This document shows, one piece after another, positions 52,979 through 63,000 of a stretch of DNA of 64,000 bases (positions within the stretch are counted from its first letter, which is position 1; every line of letters starts with the position of its first letter). Below the pieces are notes generated by a model. The model was not told the DNA's origin, did not search any database, and saw only the letters and a list, made by a program, of their open reading frames with translations. Location of the stretch: positions 248,001 to 312,000 of the forward strand of contig NZ_JAGQEE010000001.1 of NCBI RefSeq assembly GCF_018304945.1, in the 5' to 3' direction. The translations under genes and the position numbers were made by a program. This DNA is from Collimonas humicola. GTDB lineage: Bacteria > Pseudomonadota > Gammaproteobacteria > Burkholderiales > Burkholderiaceae_D.

Positions 52979-54766
52979 ATGATGCGCACCCGTTTGATTT
53001 CACGCTTGCGACCCACGACATTGGCGACGGCCTTGCTGCTGGTCGGCTCGGCCGTCACGCAACAGGCTTGGGCGCAGCAGACGCCGCGCGTCGAGCAAGA
53101 TCCGGGGCAACGCTTGTTGCAGGAACAGAAGGATCGCGAGCGCGAACGCGCCTTGAACCAGTCGCCGCCGCAGATTACGGTCGAACAGCCGCCACCGCAA
53201 ACGCTACCTGCCGGTGTCGATATCGAATCGCTGCCCGATACGGAGCCGACCTTTAAAATCGATCATATCGAGCTGGCCGGCAATACTGTGCTGCCGGCGG
53301 TGCAAGTGGAGGAGATTACCCGGCCATTCATTGGCAAGCACCTGGGCAGCAACCGCATCAACTTGTTGTTGCGCCGCTTGACGGAGGCATTTGTCGCGCG
53401 AGGCCTGATCACTACGCGTGCCTATCTGGGGGAGCAGAATCTCAAGGACGGTAAATTGATCATCACCGTCATTCCCGGCAAGATCGAAAAAATCACATTG
53501 AACGGTCAACCATTATCGACCGCGCAGGGTTATGTCGCGTCCGGCCCGCTGCAGGGCGGTGGCTGGCTGACCGACCGCGGCGTATTGCTAGCGCTGCCTA
53601 CCGCCGTTGGCGAGACGCTCAATCTGACCGACCTGGAACAGGGCGTCGACCAGATCAATCGCCTGCGCCGCAACAAGGCGGAAATGCAGATCCAGCCTGG
53701 CACCACGCCCGGCAGTTCGATCGTCGCACTGAACAATCCGCCTGGGGACCGTTTCTGGTACAACGTTGGCGTCGACAACTACGGCAGCAACCAGACCGGC
53801 CTGGTGCGCACCAACCTGAGCGCCGAAGCGGACAATCTGCTCGGCCTGCAAGAAATGTTTTCGATCAGCTACAGCGGCAGCCTGGATACCAATGCCCTGG
53901 TTGGTTCCGTCACACTGCCGGTCGGTTACAGCACCTTCAGTTATACCGGGGCGATTTCCGAATACCAGAACCTGGTCGGAAGTACAGCGCTCCTGTATGG
54001 GAATACAACCAGCCACACCTTCGGTTGGAACTATGTGTTGTCGCGCAGCCAGGCAGTCAAAAATGCATTCGACGTTACCTTGGCACGGCGCAAGGTCGCG
54101 CGCAACGTGAATGACCTGGATCTCGATCCCCAACGCTTGACGGTCTTGCGCATCGGCGCCAATACCTTGCACCGCTTCGCCTTTAACGAGCAGCAGGCCA
54201 GCTGGACTCTCGATATCGGCCTGTCGCAGGGTTTGCACGCCTTGGATGCCAGCTCAAACATACCGGATATTAGCAGCGGCGACGCCCACAGCCAGTTCAC
54301 CAAACTCGATACGACGGCCACTTTGTCCCTGCCGCTTGGGAAACTCGGGGCGACCGCATGGAACTGGCGCGCGCAACTGAACGCGCAGTGGAGCAAGCAA
54401 GCGTTATTCGGCTCGGAACAGATTTTTGCCGGAGGCATGTCGTCAGTGCGCGGCTTCCAGGATAACAGCGGCACCAGCGGCGACCGCGGCATGACGCTGC
54501 GCAACGACGTGGCCTGGGTCAATGTGCCGGAGTTCGCCGGCATTCACGTCGAGCCCTATGTGTTCCTGGACGCCGGCCGCACCGAGCTGATCGCGCAAGG
54601 GTCCTGGCAGCAGCTGGTCGGCACCGGTTTCGGTGCGCGCATGCAAGCCACCGTCGGCAAACAGCGCTTTACGGGGGAGGTGCTGTTGGCACGCGCCCTG
54701 GTGCAACCGGACAGCTCGCCACCCAAAAGCACATTATTGCTGGCTAGCTTGAACTGGTCATATTGA
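52979..54766 (+). CDS. Two-partner secretion outer-membrane transporter (TpsB, ShlB/FhaC type)
   Basis: About 595 residues. It has a signal peptide (LATALLLVGSAVTQQAWAQ), a Gln/Glu/Arg/Pro-rich periplasmic linker and a POTRA_2 domain (FKIDHIELAGNTVLPAVQVE, LVITVIPGKIEKI-like segment). The 16-strand barrel contains the conserved GGMSSVRGFQDNSGTSGDRG loop motif and ends in LNWSY with a terminal aromatic. GAGGT overlapping the previous stop precedes ATG 52979/52982. It should export the flanking TpsA proteins. Confidence 0.92.
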   Translation: MMRTRLISRLRPTTLATALLLVGSAVTQQAWAQQTPRVEQDPGQRLLQEQKDRERERALNQSPPQITVEQPPPQTLPAGVDIESLPDTEPTFKIDHIELAGNTVLPAVQVEEITRPFIGKHLGSNRINLLLRRLTEAFVARGLITTRAYLGEQNLKDGKLIITVIPGKIEKITLNGQPLSTAQGYVASGPLQGGGWLTDRGVLLALPTAVGETLNLTDLEQGVDQINRLRRNKAEMQIQPGTTPGSSIVALNNPPGDRFWYNVGVDNYGSNQTGLVRTNLSAEADNLLGLQEMFSISYSGSLDTNALVGSVTLPVGYSTFSYTGAISEYQNLVGSTALLYGNTTSHTFGWNYVLSRSQAVKNAFDVTLARRKVARNVNDLDLDPQRLTVLRIGANTLHRFAFNEQQASWTLDIGLSQGLHALDASSNIPDISSGDAHSQFTKLDTTATLSLPLGKLGATAWNWRAQLNAQWSKQALFGSEQIFAGGMSSVRGFQDNSGTSGDRGMTLRNDVAWVNVPEFAGIHVEPYVFLDAGRTELIAQGSWQQLVGTGFGARMQATVGKQRFTGEVLLARALVQPDSSPPKSTLLLASLNWSY

Positions 54767-54795
54767 TTTTGTCATTTACGCAAAGAGGAACCGTT

Positions 54796-55680
54796 ATGTC
54801 TTACGCATCGACCTATCGTCAACTGCAACCCTTGCTCGTGGCATGCTGCATTGCCGCTGCGACACCTGTCGCCTACGCACAAACCGCCGCGGCGCCTGTC
54901 AGCGTTGCCGCACCGGCGGCCAATCTGGGTCCGGGCGTGATCGCCAAGGTCAACAATGTCGCCATCACCGAGGCGCAATTGCAGCGCGCCGTCCAGCAAT
55001 CCGGACTGCCTGACAGCCCGAATCTGCGTGCCGCACTGAAAAATCAACTGATCTCGCGCGAGCTGTTCCGGCAGGACGCGGAAAAGACCCACGCCTACGA
55101 CAACCGGCCTGAGGTGAAACAAGCCATGCAAGAGGCCAAGGACGCGACCATCACCCAACTGTATCTGCGTGATGCCATCAAGCCCGTTCCGGTCACCGAA
55201 CAGCAGGTACGCACGCAGTTCGACAATATCGTCGCCAGCCTTGGCGACAAGGAATACAAGTCGCGGCTGATCCAGGTGGCGGACGCTGCCGCAGCGGCCG
55301 ATGTTTTGGCCAAGCTGAAAGCCGGCGCCGATTTCGCCCAGCTGGCGCAGCAAGTCAGCCTCGCGCAAAACAAGGCGCGCGGCGGCGATCTGGACTGGGT
55401 CAGTTTTAAAACGCCGGCAGTCGAAGGGCATACCCAGAATCTGCCGTTGCCGATCGCCCAGGCGCTGACCGCACTGCCGGCCGGTGGGGTGACATTGACA
55501 CCGGTGAACTGGAACAACGCTTACTTCATTCTCAAGCTGGAACAGATCCGTCCGACCCAGGTGCCCAAATATGAGGATGTGAAGGCGGTGCTGCGGCAAC
55601 AACAGGAAGCGGCCGCACTGGAAAAAGCGACGCTTGCGGTCGTCGGCAATCTCGTGAAACAAGCCAAGATCAAGCAGTAA
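54796..55680 (+). CDS. Periplasmic peptidyl-prolyl isomerase (parvulin/PpiC type)
   Basis: A 294-residue protein with a signal peptide (VACCIAAATPVAYAQ). It has a SurA-like N-terminal helical chaperone region (ITEAQLQRAVQQSGLPDSPN, LKNQLISRELFRQDAE) and a parvulin domain at about 145-245 (AQLAQQVSLAQNKARGGDLD, ALTALPAGGVTLTPV). Placed between the transporter and the giant exoprotein, it likely keeps exoproteins unfolded in the periplasm (inference). AGAGGA fixes the start at 54796. Confidence 0.85.
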   Translation: MSYASTYRQLQPLLVACCIAAATPVAYAQTAAAPVSVAAPAANLGPGVIAKVNNVAITEAQLQRAVQQSGLPDSPNLRAALKNQLISRELFRQDAEKTHAYDNRPEVKQAMQEAKDATITQLYLRDAIKPVPVTEQQVRTQFDNIVASLGDKEYKSRLIQVADAAAAADVLAKLKAGADFAQLAQQVSLAQNKARGGDLDWVSFKTPAVEGHTQNLPLPIAQALTALPAGGVTLTPVNWNNAYFILKLEQIRPTQVPKYEDVKAVLRQQQEAAALEKATLAVVGNLVKQAKIKQ

Positions 55681-55695
55681 CGGAGGAGTAGGTGC

Positions 55696-55926
55696 ATGAC
55701 CGCTATGAAGAAAGACGATCCAACCGGCCTGCGTGGGGTGAATGGTTTTTCCTATGACGCAGTCCGGCGTTCTGAACGGGAAGGGCGGAGTGCCGGCTCA
55801 GCGCCGCGCACACGCGGGACCATTCGCATCGCAATCGTCGCGATCGCGTTGTCGGTGCTGGCGACCTATGGCGTTCTGTACTTTATTTTGCCTCCCCCTG
55901 CGTCGCAGCAGGTAAAGGTGAAGTAA
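55696..55926 (+). CDS. Small single-span membrane protein
   Basis: A 76-residue protein with a charged, disordered N-terminal half (SEREGRSAGSAPRTRGTIRI), one membrane span (IAIVAIALSVLATYGVLYFI) and a short PPPASQQ tail. A strong GGAGGAG precedes it. Unknown role; 15 bases after the isomerase gene, so part of the secretion operon. Confidence 0.6.
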   Translation: MTAMKKDDPTGLRGVNGFSYDAVRRSEREGRSAGSAPRTRGTIRIAIVAIALSVLATYGVLYFILPPPASQQVKVK

Positions 55927-56114
55927 TTCGCGAATATTTCGTTGCTTAATAAATAGTGACAATCAATCTCAGTGGTCCGTCCGCAACGGATTGCAAACGA
56001 TTGAAAATTCGGCCAGTTTTTGCGGAACTTCCCTCGTGTTGCCGGAAGGCGCTTTGTAAAATGTTTTCTTGGAAATAACAATGCCGCGCAACACCAGCAG
56101 CAGGGGAGCAAAAA

Positions 56115-56243
56115 TTGAGAATCTATTTCGCCTTGGTCGCCTTGTCGTGCATCCCGCTGTTGCGTTTGCTGGCGCTTGCGCTTTATCAGTGGTGCTGCGC
56201 CCGGCTAAACGAGCTGGCTCGAAAGCTGACGCTTCAAAACTAG
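56115..56243 (+). CDS. Possible 42-residue membrane microprotein (TTG start)
   Basis: TTG 56115 has AGGGGAG six bases upstream and opens a 42-codon frame encoding one hydrophobic span (YFALVALSCIPLLRLLALAL) followed by a cationic tail ending LARKLTLQN. The ribosome site and membrane character argue for a real gene; no family is recognised. The rest of 55927-56365 shows nothing I can support. Confidence 0.35.
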   Translation: MRIYFALVALSCIPLLRLLALALYQWCCARLNELARKLTLQN

Positions 56244-56365
56244 CGGCTTCTCATGATGGAGAAGTCCGGGCTGTACTGACGGCGTCGGCTGCTAGCCGTA
56301 TCTGCCGCCTGAGCACGGTCTCAGTTACGTCGCATTAAAAATAACAACTCAGGGAGCGAGTACTC

Positions 56366-57061
56366 ATGAAAGTAATCACAAAAATCGCATTGGGGATGGC
56401 TTTGATCAGCCTTTTGGGCGCTTGCACGACGCTGCGCGAGCAGCCGTTGGCGTCCAGTGAAATGAATGCTGTCAGCGGCAAGACTGTGGCGGTGAGTCGT
56501 TACGCGACGCCTGATTTTGCGGCAATGACGCCGGCGAAGGCGGCATTGGGCCTGTTTGGCGCCGTAGCCATGATCAGCGCCGGCAATAGTTTTGTGAAGG
56601 ACAACAGCATTCCTGATCCTGCAGAAAATATCGGCAGGCAGCTGGCGGATGCGTTTGGTAATAAATACCAAACTAAAACCGTTGCCGCCATCGATGGTGC
56701 GCTATCGGACGACGACATCGACGCGATTGTCAAACAGTACGCGGCAAGCGATCTGGTGATGGACGTCAAAACCATTAATTGGAGCTATGTGTACTACCCG
56801 GTTAACTGGGACAGTTATCGGATTCTTTATACGGCGCGGATGCGCTTGATTGATACCAAGCGCAAGTCGGTCCTGGCCGAAGGTTTTTGCAAGCGCATGC
56901 CGGAAAAAAACGAGCAAATGCAATCCTTCGACGCGATGGTGGCGGATCAAGGCGCCTGGATCAAAAAGGTCTTGCTGGGATATGCCAATGATTGCAGCAA
57001 TGAGCTGAAGCAAAAAGCCTTGTTGCTGCTGCCGACAACACCAGTGGCGCAAGCGCAGTAA
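56366..57061 (+). CDS. Lipoprotein of unknown function in the secretion locus
   Basis: A 231-residue protein with lipobox SLLGAC (Cys20). The mature part contains KAALGLFGAVAMISAGNSFV (a hydrophobic patch), DDDIDAIVKQYAASDLVMDV and YYPVNWDSYRILYTARMRLI, with two later cysteines (EGFCKRM, ANDCSNE). No known domain. It directly precedes the giant exoprotein gene. Confidence 0.65.
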   Translation: MKVITKIALGMALISLLGACTTLREQPLASSEMNAVSGKTVAVSRYATPDFAAMTPAKAALGLFGAVAMISAGNSFVKDNSIPDPAENIGRQLADAFGNKYQTKTVAAIDGALSDDDIDAIVKQYAASDLVMDVKTINWSYVYYPVNWDSYRILYTARMRLIDTKRKSVLAEGFCKRMPEKNEQMQSFDAMVADQGAWIKKVLLGYANDCSNELKQKALLLLPTTPVAQAQ

Positions 57062-57093
57062 CGCAGCAAAAAAATAATAAATCAGGAAAAACT

Positions 57094-60000
57094 ATGAATC
57101 GCTCGCTCCGTCAATTGCTGTCTCGCCTGGATCAATCGCGTCTGTCCAACGCATCGGGCCGCAGGCTATCTGTTAATCGACTAACGCAGACGGAGCAGGG
57201 CGTTCTTGTCATCTCGCAGGATGGTGCGCCGCAGGTGCGGCCGTGGCAGCGCGCGGTTGCCGCGACGCTGGCTGCGATATTGTGGCTCGCGCCCTTGCAA
57301 GTGAGCTGGCAGAATGCGACGCAGTCGGCGGGTCAATTGGCGGTCAGCGCGGAGCTGCAGCAGACGAAGAATGAGGCGGTTGACTGGCAATTTTTTGCGG
57401 GGCAGTTGAAGCAAGACCTGCTGGCAGCACAGCACAGCGGCAACTGGGCGCCGCTGCAAGCGCAGCTGGAACAGCAGCTTCCCGGGATGACGCGCGCGCT
57501 CCTGGCGAAGGCAGGGGCGGTTTTGCCGTCGGTACAATTCGGCCCGCACAGCGCCATGGCTGCGCCCATTACCGATCCGAATGCACCGATCCGGTTTCAG
57601 CCGCAGATCACCAGCAGCGCCGGTCCAAGTGGCCCTGTGCCGGTGGTCAATATCACCCGGCCGAACGCCAACGGCATCTCGTTGAATCAATACAGCGCTT
57701 TTAATGTTGATGCTGTCGGTTTGATCCTGAACAACAGCCTGACATCGGGCGGGAGTCTGTTGGGTGGGAATGTGAACGCCAACCCAGTCTTGGGCGGACG
57801 TACCGCGACCCAGATTATCAATCAGGTGACCTCGCAAGGCGGTCCGAGCAATATCTTTGGCACGATTGAAGTGTTTGGCGCACCCGCCTCGGTGATCGTG
57901 ATCAATCCAAATGGTGTGAACTGCACAAGTTGCGGCGTGACGAACGCGCCGCACTTTACCTTGACGACAGGCGCGCCGCAGTTTCTTTCCGGCCCAGGCG
58001 GTACGGCGACATCGTTCGACAATGCGGCGGCGCTGGCGTATAACGTGCAAGGCGGCCATATCCAGATCGAAGGTCTGCCGGGCGCCGATGGCAAACCGGG
58101 CGCCGGCATCGAAGGAACGGTCGGGGCGATCGACTTGATTGCGGGCAGCATCGGCGTCAACGCGCCGCTCTACGCCGGCCAGCAGATCAATCTCATCAGC
58201 GGCCAGCAGGTCGTTGCGCAGTCCCCATCCGGACAGGGTAGAGCGGGCAGCGATTACCAGGTCAGCAGCAATGGCGCCAATACGACCGCCAGCAACACGT
58301 CCGCGCAAAACAGCTACCAGATTGATGCGACTGCCTTCGGTGCACTTTCTGCAGGCCAAATCAAAATTATAGGGACCAGCCAGGGGCTGGGGGTGCGTAA
58401 CGACGGCACGCTGACTTCGAGCATCGGGGCAACGTCCATTGATGCAAACGGCGATGTCCGGGTTGGCACGACGTATGGCAAGACGACCGTCGACATAACC
58501 TCGACCGGTAATGTCACCGCCAATGGCGATAGCCTGGGCGAGCAAGGCGTGACCATTGCCGCCAATGGCAATGTGCAGACCAATGGCAGCCTGCAGTCCC
58601 GTCAGAACGTCAATTTGCAGGCCGGCGGCAATATCACCGGCGCCGGCGGCGCGATAGCGGACAACAGCATCACAGCCACGGCAGGCAACTCGATCAACCT
58701 GGGCGGCAAACTCCAGGCCGGCAATGCCTTGAATCTGACCGCGCAGGGCCATGACGGCACCGGCGACATTATCCTGGGCGGCAGCGTAACGGCGCCGAAC
58801 GTGACGACCCTGAACGCCGCGCGCGACATCACGATCGACGGCAGCATCACCAGCGCCACGGCGCTTGCGTTGGCTGCCACCCGCAATTTGACCATCAACG
58901 GCACAGCCGGCTCGGTGGGCGATTTGAGCCTGCAAGGCAAACAAGGCAGCGTCACCACCACGGGCAATGTGGTCAGTTCCAGCGGCAATGTCACCGTCCT
59001 CTCCAACACGGATGCGAATCTGGGCGGCCAGGTCTATGCGGCGCAAAGCGCTCAGCTGCAAAGCCAGAACGGCAGTGTCAATGTCGGCGGCTCCCTGGCG
59101 GCGCAACAGCAGGTCAACGCGACGGCAGCAAATAATGTCACCCTGGGCGGCAGCACGCAGTCCGGCGGCAATACCAGCATCAGCGCGACCAACGGCAGTG
59201 TCGCCCTTAACGGCGACCTGACTTCCGGCGGCGCGGCGCAAGTGCAGGCAGGACAAAACATCACCGGCACCGGCAAGCTGACGGCGCTCACCGATACGAC
59301 CCTGACGGCAGGGCAGGCGATCGCGATTGGCGGCCAGCTGCAAACGGGCGGCAACCTGACTGCGACTGCCGGCCAGAATGTCTCGCTGGCGGCGCTCACC
59401 GCTGGCGGCAATACTGGCGGCAGCGCCACCTTGCAAGGCGCCAACGTCAGCCTGTCCGGTCCGACCACGGTCGGCAACGCCAGCGGCGGCAATTTGACGA
59501 TTGCCGCCAGCCAGGACGCCACCTTGGGCGGCCAGACCCAGACTACGGGTAAGCTGCAAGTCAACGCCGGGCGCGATATCAACGTCACCGGCGGCACGCT
59601 GTCGAACGGCACAACGACCTTGAACGCGACCCGCAACCTCGGCGTCGGCGGTACGGTGATTGCGCTGGGCGACACCAACCTGGCCGCACAAACCGGCACA
59701 TTGAACACGACCGGCAGCGTGCTGGCCTTGTCCGGACTGAACGCCACCTCTGGCGGCGATTTGACCCTTGGCGGTCAAGTCTATGCGAAAAACGCAGCCG
59801 TTCTGCAAAGCCAGCACGGCAATCTGGCGGTCGGCGGCGACGTCAATGCGCAAGACAGCTTGCAAGCCACTGCGGCGAATAGCATCACCTTGGGCGGTAA
59901 TACCCAGGTCGGCAAGGACACGACGATCGCGGCGACCAACGGCAATGTGAATCTGGCGGGGAACCTGGCCGGCCACGGCGCTGGTGCCTTGACTGCCGGC

Positions 60001-63000
60001 GGCAGCATTGCTGGCGCCGGCAATACCCAGTTCACGAACAATGCTCAGCTAGCGGCTGGCAAGGATATCGCGCTGGCCGGCACAGTCGGGGTTGGCGGCA
60101 ATCTGGACGCAACGGCCGGTAACAACCTGGGCATGGGCGCCACGACGGTGATGGGCACTGCAATCTTGGCTGCCGCGCAGGGCAATGTCGCCCTGAACGG
60201 CGCCACGACGACGGGCGGCAACCTGCAAGCCAGCGCAGGCACCGACCTGGTGGCCGCCGGCGCCGTCAACAGCCTGCAAAACATCAATCTCAGCGCAGGG
60301 CGCAACTTGACAACGCAAGGCACGATCGGCGCCAGTAACAATCTGACAGCCAACGCCGGCCAGGCGCTGGCATTGAATGGCGTCACTACCAGCCTCGGCG
60401 ACAGTACCCTGAGCGGATCGACCATCGCGACCGGCGGCGACTTGAATGTCGGCGGCAAGTTGCAAGCGACCGCGCAAAACAGCCTCAACCTGACAGGCGG
60501 CTTGCTGACCGTAGGCCATGACGCCAACCTGACCGCTACGGACATCACGCTGGGTGGCGCGGCAAGCGCAACCAGCATCACCGCCGCCAATCCGCATCCG
60601 GTGAACGCCATCGGCGGTAACCTGACGGCGACCGCCAGCAACAGTGTCACGACCGACAACGTCGGTGTGGTGAAAGGCAGTGCGGCCTTGAACGGCGCCA
60701 ACAGCGTGACCAACAATGGCAACTGGCTGGCAGCGGGTGATGTCAACATCGCGACAAAACAGGCCCAAAATAGCGCCGGTGCGGCACTGCAATCGCTGGG
60801 CACGACCACCATCAATGCCACCGACCTGACCAACGCAGGCACGGTCTATGGCGTGAACACCAACGTCAACGCGACCCATAGCATCGTCAACAACAATGGC
60901 GCATTGCTGGCGCGCGACAACCTGAACCTGGCGACCAATACGTTTGCGGCCAATCAAGGCGGCCTGCTGTTTGCCGGCGACACCAGCGCCGTATCGACTG
61001 CGCCGCCGGGCTCTGGCAATGTGAGCCTGACCGTCAATGGCGGAGCCGGCAGCTTCAATAACACTGGCGGCCAGATCCTCGCGTCTAACAACGTTACGTT
61101 GAAATTGCCGAACCAGAGCATCGATCCGACGGCGGCGAGCTTCGGTAAAGTCGATCTGAACGGCACGCTGACCCTGATTGCGAACACGATCAATGTGAAC
61201 GGCAACTGGAATTTGCCGGGATCCGGCCTGAATCTGCAGGCGACCAACGCGTTTACCAATACCGGCACGATCCAGAAATCCGGCGACATCTCGATCAGCG
61301 GCGCTTCATTCACGAACAGCGGCAGCGTCATCGCCGGCAACGACGTCACCTTGAACGGTGTCGTCACCAACCAGGCCGGCGGGGTGATCCACGCCGACCG
61401 TGACGTCAATCTGGGCGGAACAGTCACCAACGCCGGCAAGGTCGAAGCCGTGCGCGACGTGAATCTCTCGGGCGCGAGTTACGACAATACAGGCGGCACC
61501 ACGACGGCCAATCATGATGTGAATGCCACACTGTCGGGCGCGCTGACCAACGTCGGCAGCAGCATCACGGCATCCAACAACGTCAATATCAACGCCGCCT
61601 CGGTCAACAATGATCGCGCTGCACCGGTGGACCTGCAGAATACGACCACGACCATCAGTGACCCGACCTTGTTGTTGTCGACTGTGGTGGGGACCAAACC
61701 GGTCCTGGTTTCCGGCGGCTGCAGTGGCGATAATTGCCAACCCGATACCTACGTTCAGCAAAACGTCACCCTGGGTGACCTGAGCCCCAATTTGACGACA
61801 GGCACGATCAAGGCGACCGAGGCCATTCTGGAAGGACCAAACGGTACTTGGTACTTTGCCGGCGACAACCCCAATTACATCTACAGCGGCGCGCCAACGC
61901 AGATATTTGCCTTGCCGACGGTGCAAACTACGGTGCAAAGCCAGACCAATGGCCAGCAAGGGCTGATCACCGCCGGCAACCGGGCCAGCATCACCGCCAA
62001 CAGCCTGAGTAATCGCGGCAGCACCATCAGCGGCAATGACGTCGTGCTGAATGTGCAGAGTCTGAATAACGGCCGTTCCGACACCATCATCACCTCCAAG
62101 ACCGCCACTTCGGTCAACCAGGGCGAACTCAACAGTTTCATGACGCAGTTGAATGCGCTGGGCACCAGCATCGTCGGCCAGCACGATGCGCCGTGCCCGG
62201 GCGAGGCGCAGGGCGGTTGCACCTCGACCGTCTTGCCGGCGACACTGACGCCGACGCCGACCGCTAGTGTTATCGCACCAAGCACCGGCGGCACTACCAC
62301 GGCGCTGGGCGTGCGCGGCCAGATCGTAGCGAACCGGGACCTGAGCATCAGCGGCGGCAACCTGGTCAATGCCGGCAATATCGTCGCCGGCCGGGACGTC
62401 ACCTTCAACGTGGCCGGCCTGACCAATCAGGGCGAGACCAGCTACAACGTGATTACGCAAGGCAGCCTCGTAGTAGCCAATCCGACCGGGCCATTCTCGA
62501 CCAGCGACAATTTCAATCCGCTGTCCCAGAGCATCACCATCACGCAAGATCCGGCGACCATCGTGGCCGGGCGTAACCTGGCGATCACCGCGGGCAATCT
62601 CACCAATAACAATGCCAACCTGGCGGCCCTGGGCAATGTCAGCATTACCAGCCCGGGTGTCGTCAGCAACCAATCAGGGACAATCCAGGCGACCAATGGC
62701 GACGTCAGCATCAATGCAGCGACCTTGAATAACGGACGCAGCGGCGGCACCGTCGGCCTGCAATCGCGCCAGACCACGTTTGCGGGGCAAACCGTGGCTG
62801 ACCTGAACCAGGATTTCTTCGGCGTGACGGAACAGGCGGAAACGACCCAGGCGGGCGTCATCAATGGCGCGCGCAATGTCACGATCAACAGCGCAACCTT
62901 GAACAACAACGGCAGCCTGATCAATGCCGGACAAAACGCCAATATCACGGTCACCAGCGCACTGAACAACAATGCGGATGTACTGGCGGTCACCAGCTAC

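Noticed and set aside
57181-59976. Very long minus-strand open frame (931 codons) opposite the giant exoprotein
   Set aside because: The + strand is clearly coding (TPS domain and repeats). The antisense frame is Ala/Arg/Gly-rich, follows the repetitive beta-helix codons, and has no recognisable domain or leader.
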